DNA from: JBAZOD01 sp041648955
GTDB lineage: Bacteria; Patescibacteriota; Patescibacteriia; Patescibacteriales; JAQTRU01
NCBI GenBank assembly: GCA_041648955.1
Contig: JBAZOD010000021.1
Span: 1 to 14,349 of the forward strand
Direction of reading: 5' to 3'
DNA length: 14,349 bases
Positions 1 to 6,746 of this stretch are shown one piece after another. The notes under the pieces are model-generated. The model was not told the DNA's origin and made no database searches. It saw nothing but the letters and a program-made list of their open reading frames with translations. Every line of letters starts with the position of its first letter. The first letter of the stretch is position 1. The position numbers and the translations under genes are program-made.

Positions 1-2449
1 AACAACAAGTTCCACAAGTATCGGTTTCAAATGCCATACAGCTATAATTAGCTCCGCAAGTAGCAGGATAAACACTGCAAGTTGACGGAGCTCCCTCCGC
101 AAAACAGGTTTCACCCGGACGATCTGCTTGCGAGCATGCGCCATCAACACAAGCGGTTGCGCAACATTCTGTTACGCATTGTATCTCTGATTCGGAACAG
201 GGCGAATTTTCACACTGATTGTCCGCTGCGCAAGCAACGCCGTCGTCACAGCATCCCAAACCGCAAACTGTCTGGCCTGAAGCACATTGGCTTGATGGAC
301 ATTCTCCATTAATACATTCCTCGGCAATACAAGTCTCGTCGCCACAAGTAATTTCCCCATCGGGAGGACAATTACCTTCTTCACAACAATTATGGAGATC
401 GTCAAAACAACCTATTTCAGAGGAACAACAAGAAGCTCCGCAGCTTATTTGTTCATCACTGCATCCACCTCTTTCGGATCCTGAATTTCCCGTACTAAAT
501 TCCCATTCATAAACCGAACCAGTAATATTAGAATAACAATTATTTAAATCTGTTCTGCACTGGCCAGCTTCATTACTGTCAAACGGACAACAAACGCCAC
601 TAGCGCAATCAGCATTCTGGACACAACTGCCAACATTAAAGTTCAAACTATTACTAACTAAAGTACCTTTGGCAACTTGAACCGGACCGGTTTGCGCTTC
701 CGGCTGAACACTAGTTACTATTTTTTGAGCGCCGCCTTCTATACTCCAAGAATCTATATCACTTTGATTTCTATTAGAATAAAATTTAACCGAGACATCA
801 GCCTGCTCACCGAAATTCTCACCCCACAAGCTTATGGGCGCATTATTCGGCCCCATAACTGGATCTATTTTACATAGACTTGGGGTTAAAGGGTTACTAT
901 TAATTGTAAACAAATTGTTGGAAGATATATTATAAGTTTTTCCTCCACTAACAACCTCCATAGTAATAAAACTGGTCATTAAGCTTGAACCAGTCGGAAC
1001 TTTTACTATCACCTGATTATCGCTCCAAACGCTATCGGCGCAAATCTCTGGAAAATCATAATTTGCCCGTATCTTGGGACTCTCACTAAAATAAACCTCG
1101 CTTGATCCTTTAACTGCCCCAAAGCCGCTTCCGTGAATTGTCACATACTGTCCGGGCGCACCAGAAGCAGGCTCAAAAGAAATTATTTTCGGACCAGCAT
1201 AAGGTTCTGGATTTTTTTTAAAACCCAAATAATTACTATTTTCTCCGTTATTTGAAACAAAAGTACTTGTTCTTCCAGTTCTAATATCTGATACGTCGGC
1301 CTTACCTTGAGTATTATTATTAAAAGTAGAATTTGAGGCTAGCACATTATTCGATGCACTCCCGAAGTAAGCTACACTGCCGGATAATCCAAAGCCATAA
1401 TAATTAATTGGAGAATCCATCACTCCTTCTGTTGGATCTATTTTACAAATTCCCGGCCTAGCTATATCATTTTTGACAAAATCATTAATAACTGGACCTC
1501 GATCATTTGAGGTAGTATCATTAGCGCCATCAGCTCTTTCAATCCTGATTGGGCCATTTACCGCTCCAGCTGGCACTAAAACAATTATCTGATCATTTCG
1601 CCAATTACTTGTGCAGGGAGCACCAGGAAACTGCGCTTCTTTTCCATCAAAAAAATAAACTTTTCCTGGCTCATCTCCAAAATAACGTCCGCCGATAGTG
1701 ATCATATTTCCGGGTTTTCCGTTAGGAGTGTCGGATTCGTCCATGGGACTCACCCATTCAATCACCGGCGCGCCCAAACAAGTACAAGTTCCTGTATCAC
1801 AGGTCAAATAAGCAGAACACGCTCCATCATCAGCTTCACAAGTCGCAGAATCGGGGGCGCTATCACAAGATTCTTCATAGCCTCCTCCCGCCTCGCAGAT
1901 ACAGCTAGTATTGCAATGATAGCCATCTTCGCATTTAGTGTTATTTGCCACACAAGCGCTATCTGAATCACTGCAAGAAACATCTTCATTCTCACCACCC
2001 GGTGTTTCTCCTTCTTCTGGTATTCCCCCGCCTCCGGGCGTCGCTCCTCCGCCGGAACCTTCGTCTGAAATAGCAGATGGATTTGTCGCTGCCAGCATCC
2101 TATTTAAAACAAAAGTCGCAATAGCAAAAGATGATAAAATTATAATCAAACCAATGATTGCGTTTATTAAAATTTTCTTAGCTTTCTCGATTTTTTCTTC
2201 TTCTCCGCCGGCAGTCATGTAGAGCCACCCGGCATAAATAATCAAACCGACCGCAATAACTCCGAGAAATCCTAAAACAATTCTTATGACATTGGCTGCC
2301 ATTATTCTCGGATCGGTATTATTTAAACCAATCTGTTCTCCATAGTTTAATCCGACGTCAACGCCTTGCGCCAAAACAAAATTAGCCAAAGTCAGCCCGG
2401 CTAAAACCAAGAATGCCACAATTGCTAAATTTTTTGTAAATTTAGACAT
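1..2449 (-). CDS. Pilin-anchored surface protein with IPT/TIG-like repeats and Cys-rich tail (3' partial)
   Basis: The reading frame is open from the ATG at 2449 to the left edge (816 codons visible, no stop), so the C-terminus is missing. Residues 7-28 look like a signal peptide (hydrophobic, ending VLAQ). Two membrane segments follow at about 54-78 and 93-115, in the arrangement of VirB2/TrbC-like T4SS pilins. A Gly/Pro/Glu-rich linker (about 127-155) leads to a first Cys-rich patch (158-225). Four IPT/TIG-like Ig repeats start near residues 228, 332, 419 and 525; two of them carry a CKIDP motif. From about 663 the protein is a disulfide-type Cys-rich domain. It is probably exported and anchored in the membrane, with a large extracellular part for adhesion or cell contact; that role is inferred. 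It lies 18 nt behind its paralogue (2468-4378) and is likely co-transcribed with it. No Shine-Dalgarno sequence is visible. Confidence 0.85.
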   Translation of the reverse strand, partial: MSKFTKNLAIVAFLVLAGLTLANFVLAQGVDVGLNYGEQIGLNNTDPRIMAANVIRIVLGFLGVIAVGLIIYAGWLYMTAGGEEEKIEKAKKILINAIIGLIIILSSFAIATFVLNRMLAATNPSAISDEGSGGGATPGGGGIPEEGETPGGENEDVSCSDSDSACVANNTKCEDGYHCNTSCICEAGGGYEESCDSAPDSATCEADDGACSAYLTCDTGTCTCLGAPVIEWVSPMDESDTPNGKPGNMITIGGRYFGDEPGKVYFFDGKEAQFPGAPCTSNWRNDQIIVLVPAGAVNGPIRIERADGANDTTSNDRGPVINDFVKNDIARPGICKIDPTEGVMDSPINYYGFGLSGSVAYFGSASNNVLASNSTFNNNTQGKADVSDIRTGRTSTFVSNNGENSNYLGFKKNPEPYAGPKIISFEPASGAPGQYVTIHGSGFGAVKGSSEVYFSESPKIRANYDFPEICADSVWSDNQVIVKVPTGSSLMTSFITMEVVSGGKTYNISSNNLFTINSNPLTPSLCKIDPVMGPNNAPISLWGENFGEQADVSVKFYSNRNQSDIDSWSIEGGAQKIVTSVQPEAQTGPVQVAKGTLVSNSLNFNVGSCVQNADCASGVCCPFDSNEAGQCRTDLNNCYSNITGSVYEWEFSTGNSGSERGGCSDEQISCGASCCSSEIGCFDDLHNCCEEGNCPPDGEITCGDETCIAEECINGECPSSQCASGQTVCGLGCCDDGVACAADNQCENSPCSESEIQCVTECCATACVDGACSQADRPGETCFAEGAPSTCSVYPATCGANYSCMAFETDTCGTCC

Positions 2450-2467
2450 TTTAAAAATTTCTAATTA

Positions 2468-4378
2468 CTAATCTGGACATTGATCGCCGACAGTTTTAAC
2501 TCCATTGCAGCAAGAAGGAGAACTGGCGTCGGCCGTACAACTTGGACCAGAACTCGGCTTAAAACAATTTTGAAGATTGTCTTTCACCCCGGAGCCAACT
2601 TGAGCTCTATACTTAACTAAATCTCCAAAAATTCCATGCCTAATTTCTGCAACCGTTTTGTCCGCTATTCCGTCGCTATTACTATCAACATCGCTTTTGC
2701 CAATAAAATATCCGGGCAATTCTAATTCTGGCTTTGTAACATCTAGGGGTTTCGCGGAAATTAAATTGATTCTCTTATGCGTAACCGATCCAGCGCTATT
2801 ATTTATATTTATTTCACCTGTTCTCAGACTGGAAGACATCATTAATTTATTAAAAGTGATTATAATAGGATTGGATAAGCTCGTTCCTGAAGTGCCGAAA
2901 TCGGGAGAAATTGATTCAATAACCGGTGAAGATGTATCAGCGCCGCCGCTAGTCGAAAAAGACCATTGATAATTATCACCCATACCTTCGGCTGGACTAT
3001 TTTCATTATAATAAGTAGCTGGCCCTTCCGCGCCATTGGCCCTGTTGCCATCCAAAGAATTTGAAGCAACATCAACTATCCCATTCAAAATTTGAACGGT
3101 GGGATAATTTTTTCCATCACTATCCTGACAATGGCTTTCGGAACAAATATTATAGGGACTATGAGTATTGCAATCTACACAGCCGGCTAAGGCCGCCGCT
3201 TTTAATTCTACTCTTAGCTGGCTGCTGGCAGGCAGGCAATAAATTTTTTCTCCGCAGCCGTTCACCCCGCATTGATTATCACTTAGAAATTCAACCGTTT
3301 TATATTGGTTAGAAACCACAAACCTGCCTTTTAGATAATTACTGGGGTCAGCTACATTTACTATTTTTATATAATCTTTCACGTCGTCAGCGCTTCCAGA
3401 AACCATTATTGGATTAACAGCTTCATTAAAGTTAATTTGAATAACGGAATTTGTGGGATTAGTGCTGCCGGGCAACGGAAAAATTCCTCCCGCCTTTACC
3501 TGGGGCGGATCAAAATCAAGTTTATTACTTACTTCAAAATTCCAATCTAAATAATCTTTACTGCAAGTTTTGAAAACTGAATCGCCGTTAGTTTTTTGGA
3601 TGGCATCGGATAAATAAACTGTATACCAGATACTTTCCGAGGGAGATCCCAGATAAGCATCCGGTGAAAAAATAAAAGTTTTATTATCAGTAGTAGCTGC
3701 TTTTATTAATTTTATAAAATTAGCCTCTTCATTATTTTTATAAATCTTTATTCGACCGTCTGTTTTTATATAATCTCCACTATCGCAAAAAATCGCATTG
3801 GCATTGGTATCCTCGCAAATAGTTTCCGAGTTGACTTCCTCCCTGAAGGTCATAATAATTGAAGTATTTCTTGGCACTTCCTGCTGGCTTGGCTCAGGAT
3901 AAACGCTTTCCACAGTGCAAGACCCTAAAACACCAATTCCGCCGCCAGTACCACCCCCGCCAGCGCCGTCGGGATTATAACTCCCGTTTCCGTTGACCGC
4001 CCCCATGAATTTATTCAAAATAAAAGTGGCAATTGCAAAAGATGATAGAATTATAATCAAACCAATAACAGCGTTTTTTAAAATATTTTTCGCTTGTTCA
4101 ATTTTATCTTCGCTTCCGGCCGAGGACATCCACAGCCAGCCGGCATACAAGATCAGGCCAACAGCTATAATTCCCAAAAATCCCAAAGCTACTTGAATAA
4201 CTCTAGCGATTATAATTCGGGGATCGGTGTTGGATAAGCCAATTTGCGCCCCATACTCCATGCCCACATCTACCTGAGCGAAAACAAGATTTCCCCACAA
4301 AAAAACAGCCATAAAAAACATTAAGGCTGAAATAATAGTAAGTTTATTTATTCTTAGTTTGTTTTTAAAAAATTGCAT
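2468..4378 (-). CDS. Pilin-anchored surface protein with SbsA/Big_5-type Ig-like domains
   Basis: This 636-residue protein has a signal peptide (about 10-35, ending VFAQ) and two membrane segments (about 60-84 and 98-121) of the VirB2/TrbC-like pilin type. A Gly-rich linker (130-150) precedes a large ectodomain. Three segments have the SbsA/Big_5 Ig-like pattern (P-x-x-G or P-x-x-x-x-V-P, then I-x-x-x-F-x-E): near 157-275, 291-400 and 485-600. A DxDxNxDGxxD loop at 563-573 resembles dockerin or thrombospondin-3 calcium-binding loops. Scattered Cys pairs (370-417, 605-634) suggest disulfides. The anchor matches the downstream neighbour at about 60 of 83 aligned residues, while the ectodomains differ. 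It ends with tandem TAG-TAA stops. A surface or adhesion role is inferred. It is the first gene after the divergent promoter region. Confidence 0.88.
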   Translation of the reverse strand: MQFFKNKLRINKLTIISALMFFMAVFLWGNLVFAQVDVGMEYGAQIGLSNTDPRIIIARVIQVALGFLGIIAVGLILYAGWLWMSSAGSEDKIEQAKNILKNAVIGLIIILSSFAIATFILNKFMGAVNGNGSYNPDGAGGGGTGGGIGVLGSCTVESVYPEPSQQEVPRNTSIIMTFREEVNSETICEDTNANAIFCDSGDYIKTDGRIKIYKNNEEANFIKLIKAATTDNKTFIFSPDAYLGSPSESIWYTVYLSDAIQKTNGDSVFKTCSKDYLDWNFEVSNKLDFDPPQVKAGGIFPLPGSTNPTNSVIQINFNEAVNPIMVSGSADDVKDYIKIVNVADPSNYLKGRFVVSNQYKTVEFLSDNQCGVNGCGEKIYCLPASSQLRVELKAAALAGCVDCNTHSPYNICSESHCQDSDGKNYPTVQILNGIVDVASNSLDGNRANGAEGPATYYNENSPAEGMGDNYQWSFSTSGGADTSSPVIESISPDFGTSGTSLSNPIIITFNKLMMSSSLRTGEININNSAGSVTHKRINLISAKPLDVTKPELELPGYFIGKSDVDSNSDGIADKTVAEIRHGIFGDLVKYRAQVGSGVKDNLQNCFKPSSGPSCTADASSPSCCNGVKTVGDQCPD

Positions 4379-4399
4379 GGTAATTTTATTGTTTTCTTT

Positions 4400-4414
4400 T
4401 AGTCACGTTGACTA
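4400..4414. promoter_or_regulatory. 15-bp dyad overlapping the rel -35 (candidate operator)
   Basis: TAGTCA-CGT-TGACTA is a perfect inverted repeat with 6-bp arms and a 3-nt centre. Its right arm lies inside the predicted rel -35 element, the position expected of a repressor site. No regulator is identified, and a 6-bp dyad can occur by chance. Confidence 0.3.
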
Positions 4415-4436
4415 TTCCACAGTTTTGTTATTTAAT
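4408..4436 (+). promoter_or_regulatory. Predicted sigma-70 promoter for rel
   Basis: TTGACT (4408-4413, five of six) is followed by a 17-nt spacer and TTTAAT (4431-4436, five of six). The start site would be near 4443, giving a leader of about 30 nt to the rel ATG. The element lies inside the divergent region and its start site overlaps the -10 of the opposing promoter. Predicted by eye. Confidence 0.45.
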
Positions 4437-4439
4437 GAT

Positions 4440-4469
4440 ATTATAACATAAATAAAAACTAAATGGCAA
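4440..4469 (-). promoter_or_regulatory. Predicted sigma-70 promoter for the surface-protein pair
   Basis: On the minus strand TTGCCA (4469-4464; five of six to consensus) is followed by an 18-nt spacer and a perfect TATAAT (4445-4440). Transcription would start near 4433, leaving a leader of about 55 nt before the ATG at 4378. Predicted by eye only. Confidence 0.5.
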
Positions 4470-4473
4470 ACAA

Positions 4474-5943
4474 ATGACCATTGAGCAAATAATAAAAAAA
4501 GTCAAAGAAAACAACCCCAAGGAAGATATTGATATTCTGAAGCTTGCTTATGATTTTGCTGCCAAGGCCCATGGCGACCAAAAAAGAAAAACTGGCGAAC
4601 CATACATTCAGCACAGCCTTCATACCGCCTTTGTTTTAGCGCAAATAAAAGCTGACTTGGATACGGTTGTCGCCGGGCTTCTCCATGATATCCCAGAGGA
4701 CACAGAATATACTCTAGAAGATATTAAAAAAAATTTCGGAGGAGAAATCGCCTACTTAGTCGAGGGCATAACAAAATTAAGTAAAATAAAATATCGGGGC
4801 ATTGAAAGGTACCGGGAAAGCCTGAGAAAAATGTTTTTAGCCATGGCGAGCGACTTGAGAATTATAATTATAAAATTCGCTGATCGTCTTCATAATTTAC
4901 GAACTTTAGATGTTCTACCGCCGGAAAAACAGCAAAGAATCGCCAAGGAAACATTGGAAATTTATGCGCCAATCGCCGGCCTTCTGGGAATCTGGAGTTT
5001 AAAATGGCAAATGGAAGATATTTGTTTTAAATATATTTATCCGGAAGAATACAAAAAAATAGAATATAAATATGAAGTAGAAAAAAAAGTTGAGCGCAAT
5101 CAATATATTCAAAAAATAAAAAATATTTTAAAGAAAAAATTGGAAGAAGCGAATATTGAATACGAAATAGAAAGCCGATTCAAGCATCTTTACAGCATCT
5201 TTCAAAAAATGCAGAAAAAAGAAAGAAAATTTGACGAGATCTATGATGTTTTTGCTTTGAGGGTGGTGGTCCCGACAATTAATGACTGCTATAAAGTTCT
5301 CGGGATTATCCATACTATTTGGAAGCCAAAAACTAATCGCTTCAAGGATTATATCGCCTCCCCCAAGCCGAACGGCTATCGCAGTCTGCATACGACGGTT
5401 TTTGGTCCAGAAGGAAAAGCCACTGAATTTCAAATCAGAACAAAAGAAATGAATGATGAAGCTCTTTACGGTATTGCCGCCCATTGGCATTACAAACAAA
5501 AAGGAATGGCCAAAGAAGAAAAAAAAGCACCCTATTGGATCAAGGAAATCATGGATATTCAGCGCGAAGCAGAGGATACAAGCGATTTCATAAAAAAAAT
5601 AAAATTTGATGTTTTTATAAACCGCATCTTTGTTTTTTCGCCGAAGGGAGATGTCTTTGAACTGCCGGAAAAAGCCACTCCGATTGATTTTGCTTATGCT
5701 GTCCATACTGAAGTCGGCAACAAAGCGGTCGGAGCTTTGGTCAATGACAAAATTGCCAGTTTAGACCAAGAATTAAAAAATGGCGATTTAGTGGAAATGA
5801 TTACGGAAAAAAATCGCAAAGGCCCAAACCGGGCCTGGCTGAAATTCGCCAAAACTCATAATGCTAAAAGTAAAATTAAGCACTACTCAAAAACTACCCT
5901 AGAAAGCTTCAAAGATTTTTTCCCGAAATTCGACAAAAAATAA
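4474..5943 (+). CDS. rel: Bifunctional (p)ppGpp synthetase/hydrolase, short RelA/SpoT homologue
   Basis: This 489-residue protein should make and degrade the stringent-response alarmone (p)ppGpp. The HD hydrolase domain (about 25-170) keeps its metal ligands: H47 in PYIQH, H71-D72 in LLHD, and D137 in FADRLHN. The synthetase domain (about 230-345) has EIYDVFALRVV, the RFKDYI and PKPNGYRSLHT motifs and EFQIRT. R-F-K-D at 289-292 is the RXKD signature of bifunctional Rel enzymes, not the EXDD of RelA. A TGS domain follows (about 383-446). The protein ends soon after, so the helical, zinc-finger/RIS and ACT/RRM regions of full-length Rel (about 700 residues or more) are absent. The stop codon sits on a hairpin terminator, so this looks like the natural end and not a frameshift. 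The ATG at 4474 has no Shine-Dalgarno sequence. Confidence 0.95.
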   Translation: MTIEQIIKKVKENNPKEDIDILKLAYDFAAKAHGDQKRKTGEPYIQHSLHTAFVLAQIKADLDTVVAGLLHDIPEDTEYTLEDIKKNFGGEIAYLVEGITKLSKIKYRGIERYRESLRKMFLAMASDLRIIIIKFADRLHNLRTLDVLPPEKQQRIAKETLEIYAPIAGLLGIWSLKWQMEDICFKYIYPEEYKKIEYKYEVEKKVERNQYIQKIKNILKKKLEEANIEYEIESRFKHLYSIFQKMQKKERKFDEIYDVFALRVVVPTINDCYKVLGIIHTIWKPKTNRFKDYIASPKPNGYRSLHTTVFGPEGKATEFQIRTKEMNDEALYGIAAHWHYKQKGMAKEEKKAPYWIKEIMDIQREAEDTSDFIKKIKFDVFINRIFVFSPKGDVFELPEKATPIDFAYAVHTEVGNKAVGALVNDKIASLDQELKNGDLVEMITEKNRKGPNRAWLKFAKTHNAKSKIKHYSKTTLESFKDFFPKFDKK

Positions 5944-5968
5944 AAATCCCGGAAAAACCGGGATTTTT
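5942..5968. terminator. Bidirectional rho-independent terminator between rel and yqeY
   Basis: AAAAATCCCGG (5942-5952) pairs perfectly with CCGGGATTTTT (5958-5968) across an AAAAA loop, giving an 11-bp stem. A U-rich tail follows on both strands, so it can end rel (whose stop codon overlaps it) and the convergent lepB-hisS-rpsU-yqeY transcript. Confidence 0.9.
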
Positions 5969-5986
5969 ATTTTAAATTTTATTCTT

Positions 5987-6448
5987 TTATTTTGCTAAAA
6001 TCTTTTTTACAATTACACTAACCTTACTTCCATCCGCCTGTCCTTTAGTTTTGGCTATCACCTGCCCCATTATTCTTCCAAAATCTTTTTCGCTCACTTC
6101 TCCGGCCGAAGCAACGATCTCAGCGACAATTTTTTCCAGCTCTTCGTCGCTCATTTGCGGAGGCAGATATTTTTCCAAAATTATTTTTTCTTTTTCTTCT
6201 TTTCCGGCCAAGTCTTCACGTCCGCCTTGGCGATAAATATCTATTGAATCGGTTCTTTTTTTTATTTCCGCTTTTATTACTTCGGCGACCTGCTCGTCTT
6301 TCAAGTCAATTTGACTGCCGCTTCGCAAAGAAATTTCTTTATTGCGGATAGAACTTATCAGCAAGCGCAAAACAGAAATAGCCAATTCATCTTTTTCTTG
6401 CATGGACTTTTTCAAGTCGCTATTAATTTTTTCTAATAAAACGGACAT
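5987..6448 (-). CDS. yqeY: YqeY/GatB-YqeY domain protein
   Basis: This 153-residue protein spans the whole YqeY family. The family resembles the C-terminal helical domain of GatB, the tRNA-dependent amidotransferase subunit. The usual features are visible: an N-terminal helix with AISVLRLLISSIRNKEI, the R-x-D-S-I-x-I-Y-R-x-x-G-R-x-D-L-A segment, the E-K-Y-L-P-P-Q-M turn, and a Gly-rich C-terminal part with FGRIMGQVIAKTKGQADG. A tRNA-related role is suggested by the family, but its precise function is not settled. It follows rpsU by 5 nt, the same rpsU-yqeY order found in Bacillus and many other bacteria, and is the last gene before the terminator. No Shine-Dalgarno sequence precedes its ATG, so translation may be coupled to rpsU. 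Confidence 0.93.
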   Translation of the reverse strand: MSVLLEKINSDLKKSMQEKDELAISVLRLLISSIRNKEISLRSGSQIDLKDEQVAEVIKAEIKKRTDSIDIYRQGGREDLAGKEEKEKIILEKYLPPQMSDEELEKIVAEIVASAGEVSEKDFGRIMGQVIAKTKGQADGSKVSVIVKKILAK

Positions 6449-6453
6449 ATTTT

Positions 6454-6693
6454 TTATCTATTATTATATCTGGTATCTTCGGGAAGTTTGCCGATTTTTC
6501 TCAAATATTCTTTTTCCTTTCTCATTTTTAAGCTTGACAAGGCATATTGCTTTTGTTGTCTCTTATTTTTCTTGGGAGCTAAATGCTGTTTTTGGCGGGC
6601 AACAAAAAGCCGGCCGCTCTGTTTCAAGCCTTTATTAAATCTTCTCAAAAAACTTTCAAAACTTTCTCCTTTTTTTCTTTTAAATTCGACCAT
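6454..6693 (-). CDS. rpsU: 30S ribosomal protein bS21
   Basis: This 79-residue, very basic protein is bS21, which sits near the 3' end of 16S rRNA and helps in initiation. The N-terminal family pattern is clear: VEFKRKKGESFESFLRRFNKGLKQSG, followed by basic residues including the KKNKRQQKQYAL segment. The C-terminal tail (KMRKEKEYLRKIGKLPED) is typical of longer bS21 forms. It lies 53 nt after hisS and 5 nt before yqeY in one apparent operon. It has the only strong, correctly spaced Shine-Dalgarno sequence of the annotated genes in the window, and a small hairpin lies just upstream. Both features could support autoregulation; that is inferred. Confidence 0.93.
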   Translation of the reverse strand: MVEFKRKKGESFESFLRRFNKGLKQSGRLFVARQKQHLAPKKNKRQQKQYALSSLKMRKEKEYLRKIGKLPEDTRYNNR

Positions 6694-6696
6694 AGT

Positions 6697-6704
6697 CCAC
6701 CTCC
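6697..6704 (-). promoter_or_regulatory. Strong Shine-Dalgarno sequence of rpsU
   Basis: GGAGGTGG on the minus strand (6704-6697) leaves 6 nt between its GGAGG core and the ATG at 6693. It confirms the rpsU start. The other annotated starts inspected here lack a comparable site at normal spacing. Confidence 0.85.
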
Positions 6705-6712
6705 GTTCTAGT

Positions 6713-6726
6713 CCCGAGCTATCGGG
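6713..6726. other. Small GC-rich hairpin between hisS and rpsU
   Basis: CCCGA (6713-6717) and TCGGG (6722-6726) form a 5-bp stem around a 4-nt loop. As plus-strand RNA it is followed by UUUUAUU, like a terminator, but no plus-strand gene needs one. On the minus strand it forms a 5'-UTR hairpin 8 nt upstream of the rpsU Shine-Dalgarno sequence. Confidence 0.55.
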
Positions 6727-6746
6727 GTTTTATTAATTTATTATTA

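Noticed and set aside
172..405. Open frames inside the Cys-rich region on both strands (for example 172-405 minus, 219-512 plus).
   Set aside because: They overlap the long open minus-strand frame with clear domain content, have no recognisable protein features, and arise from the skewed composition of the Cys-rich repeats.
2450..2470. The two surface-protein genes are in the same frame with only 18 nt between, suggesting one gene broken by a TAG or read through.
   Set aside because: Two stops in tandem (TAG TAA) separate them, and the second frame starts with its own signal peptide and anchor, so they are two separate genes.
5128..5706. Long minus-strand open frame (192 codons) antisense to rel.
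   Set aside because: It is fully inside the conserved rel gene, has no family resemblance, and reflects the A-rich codon bias of the sense strand.
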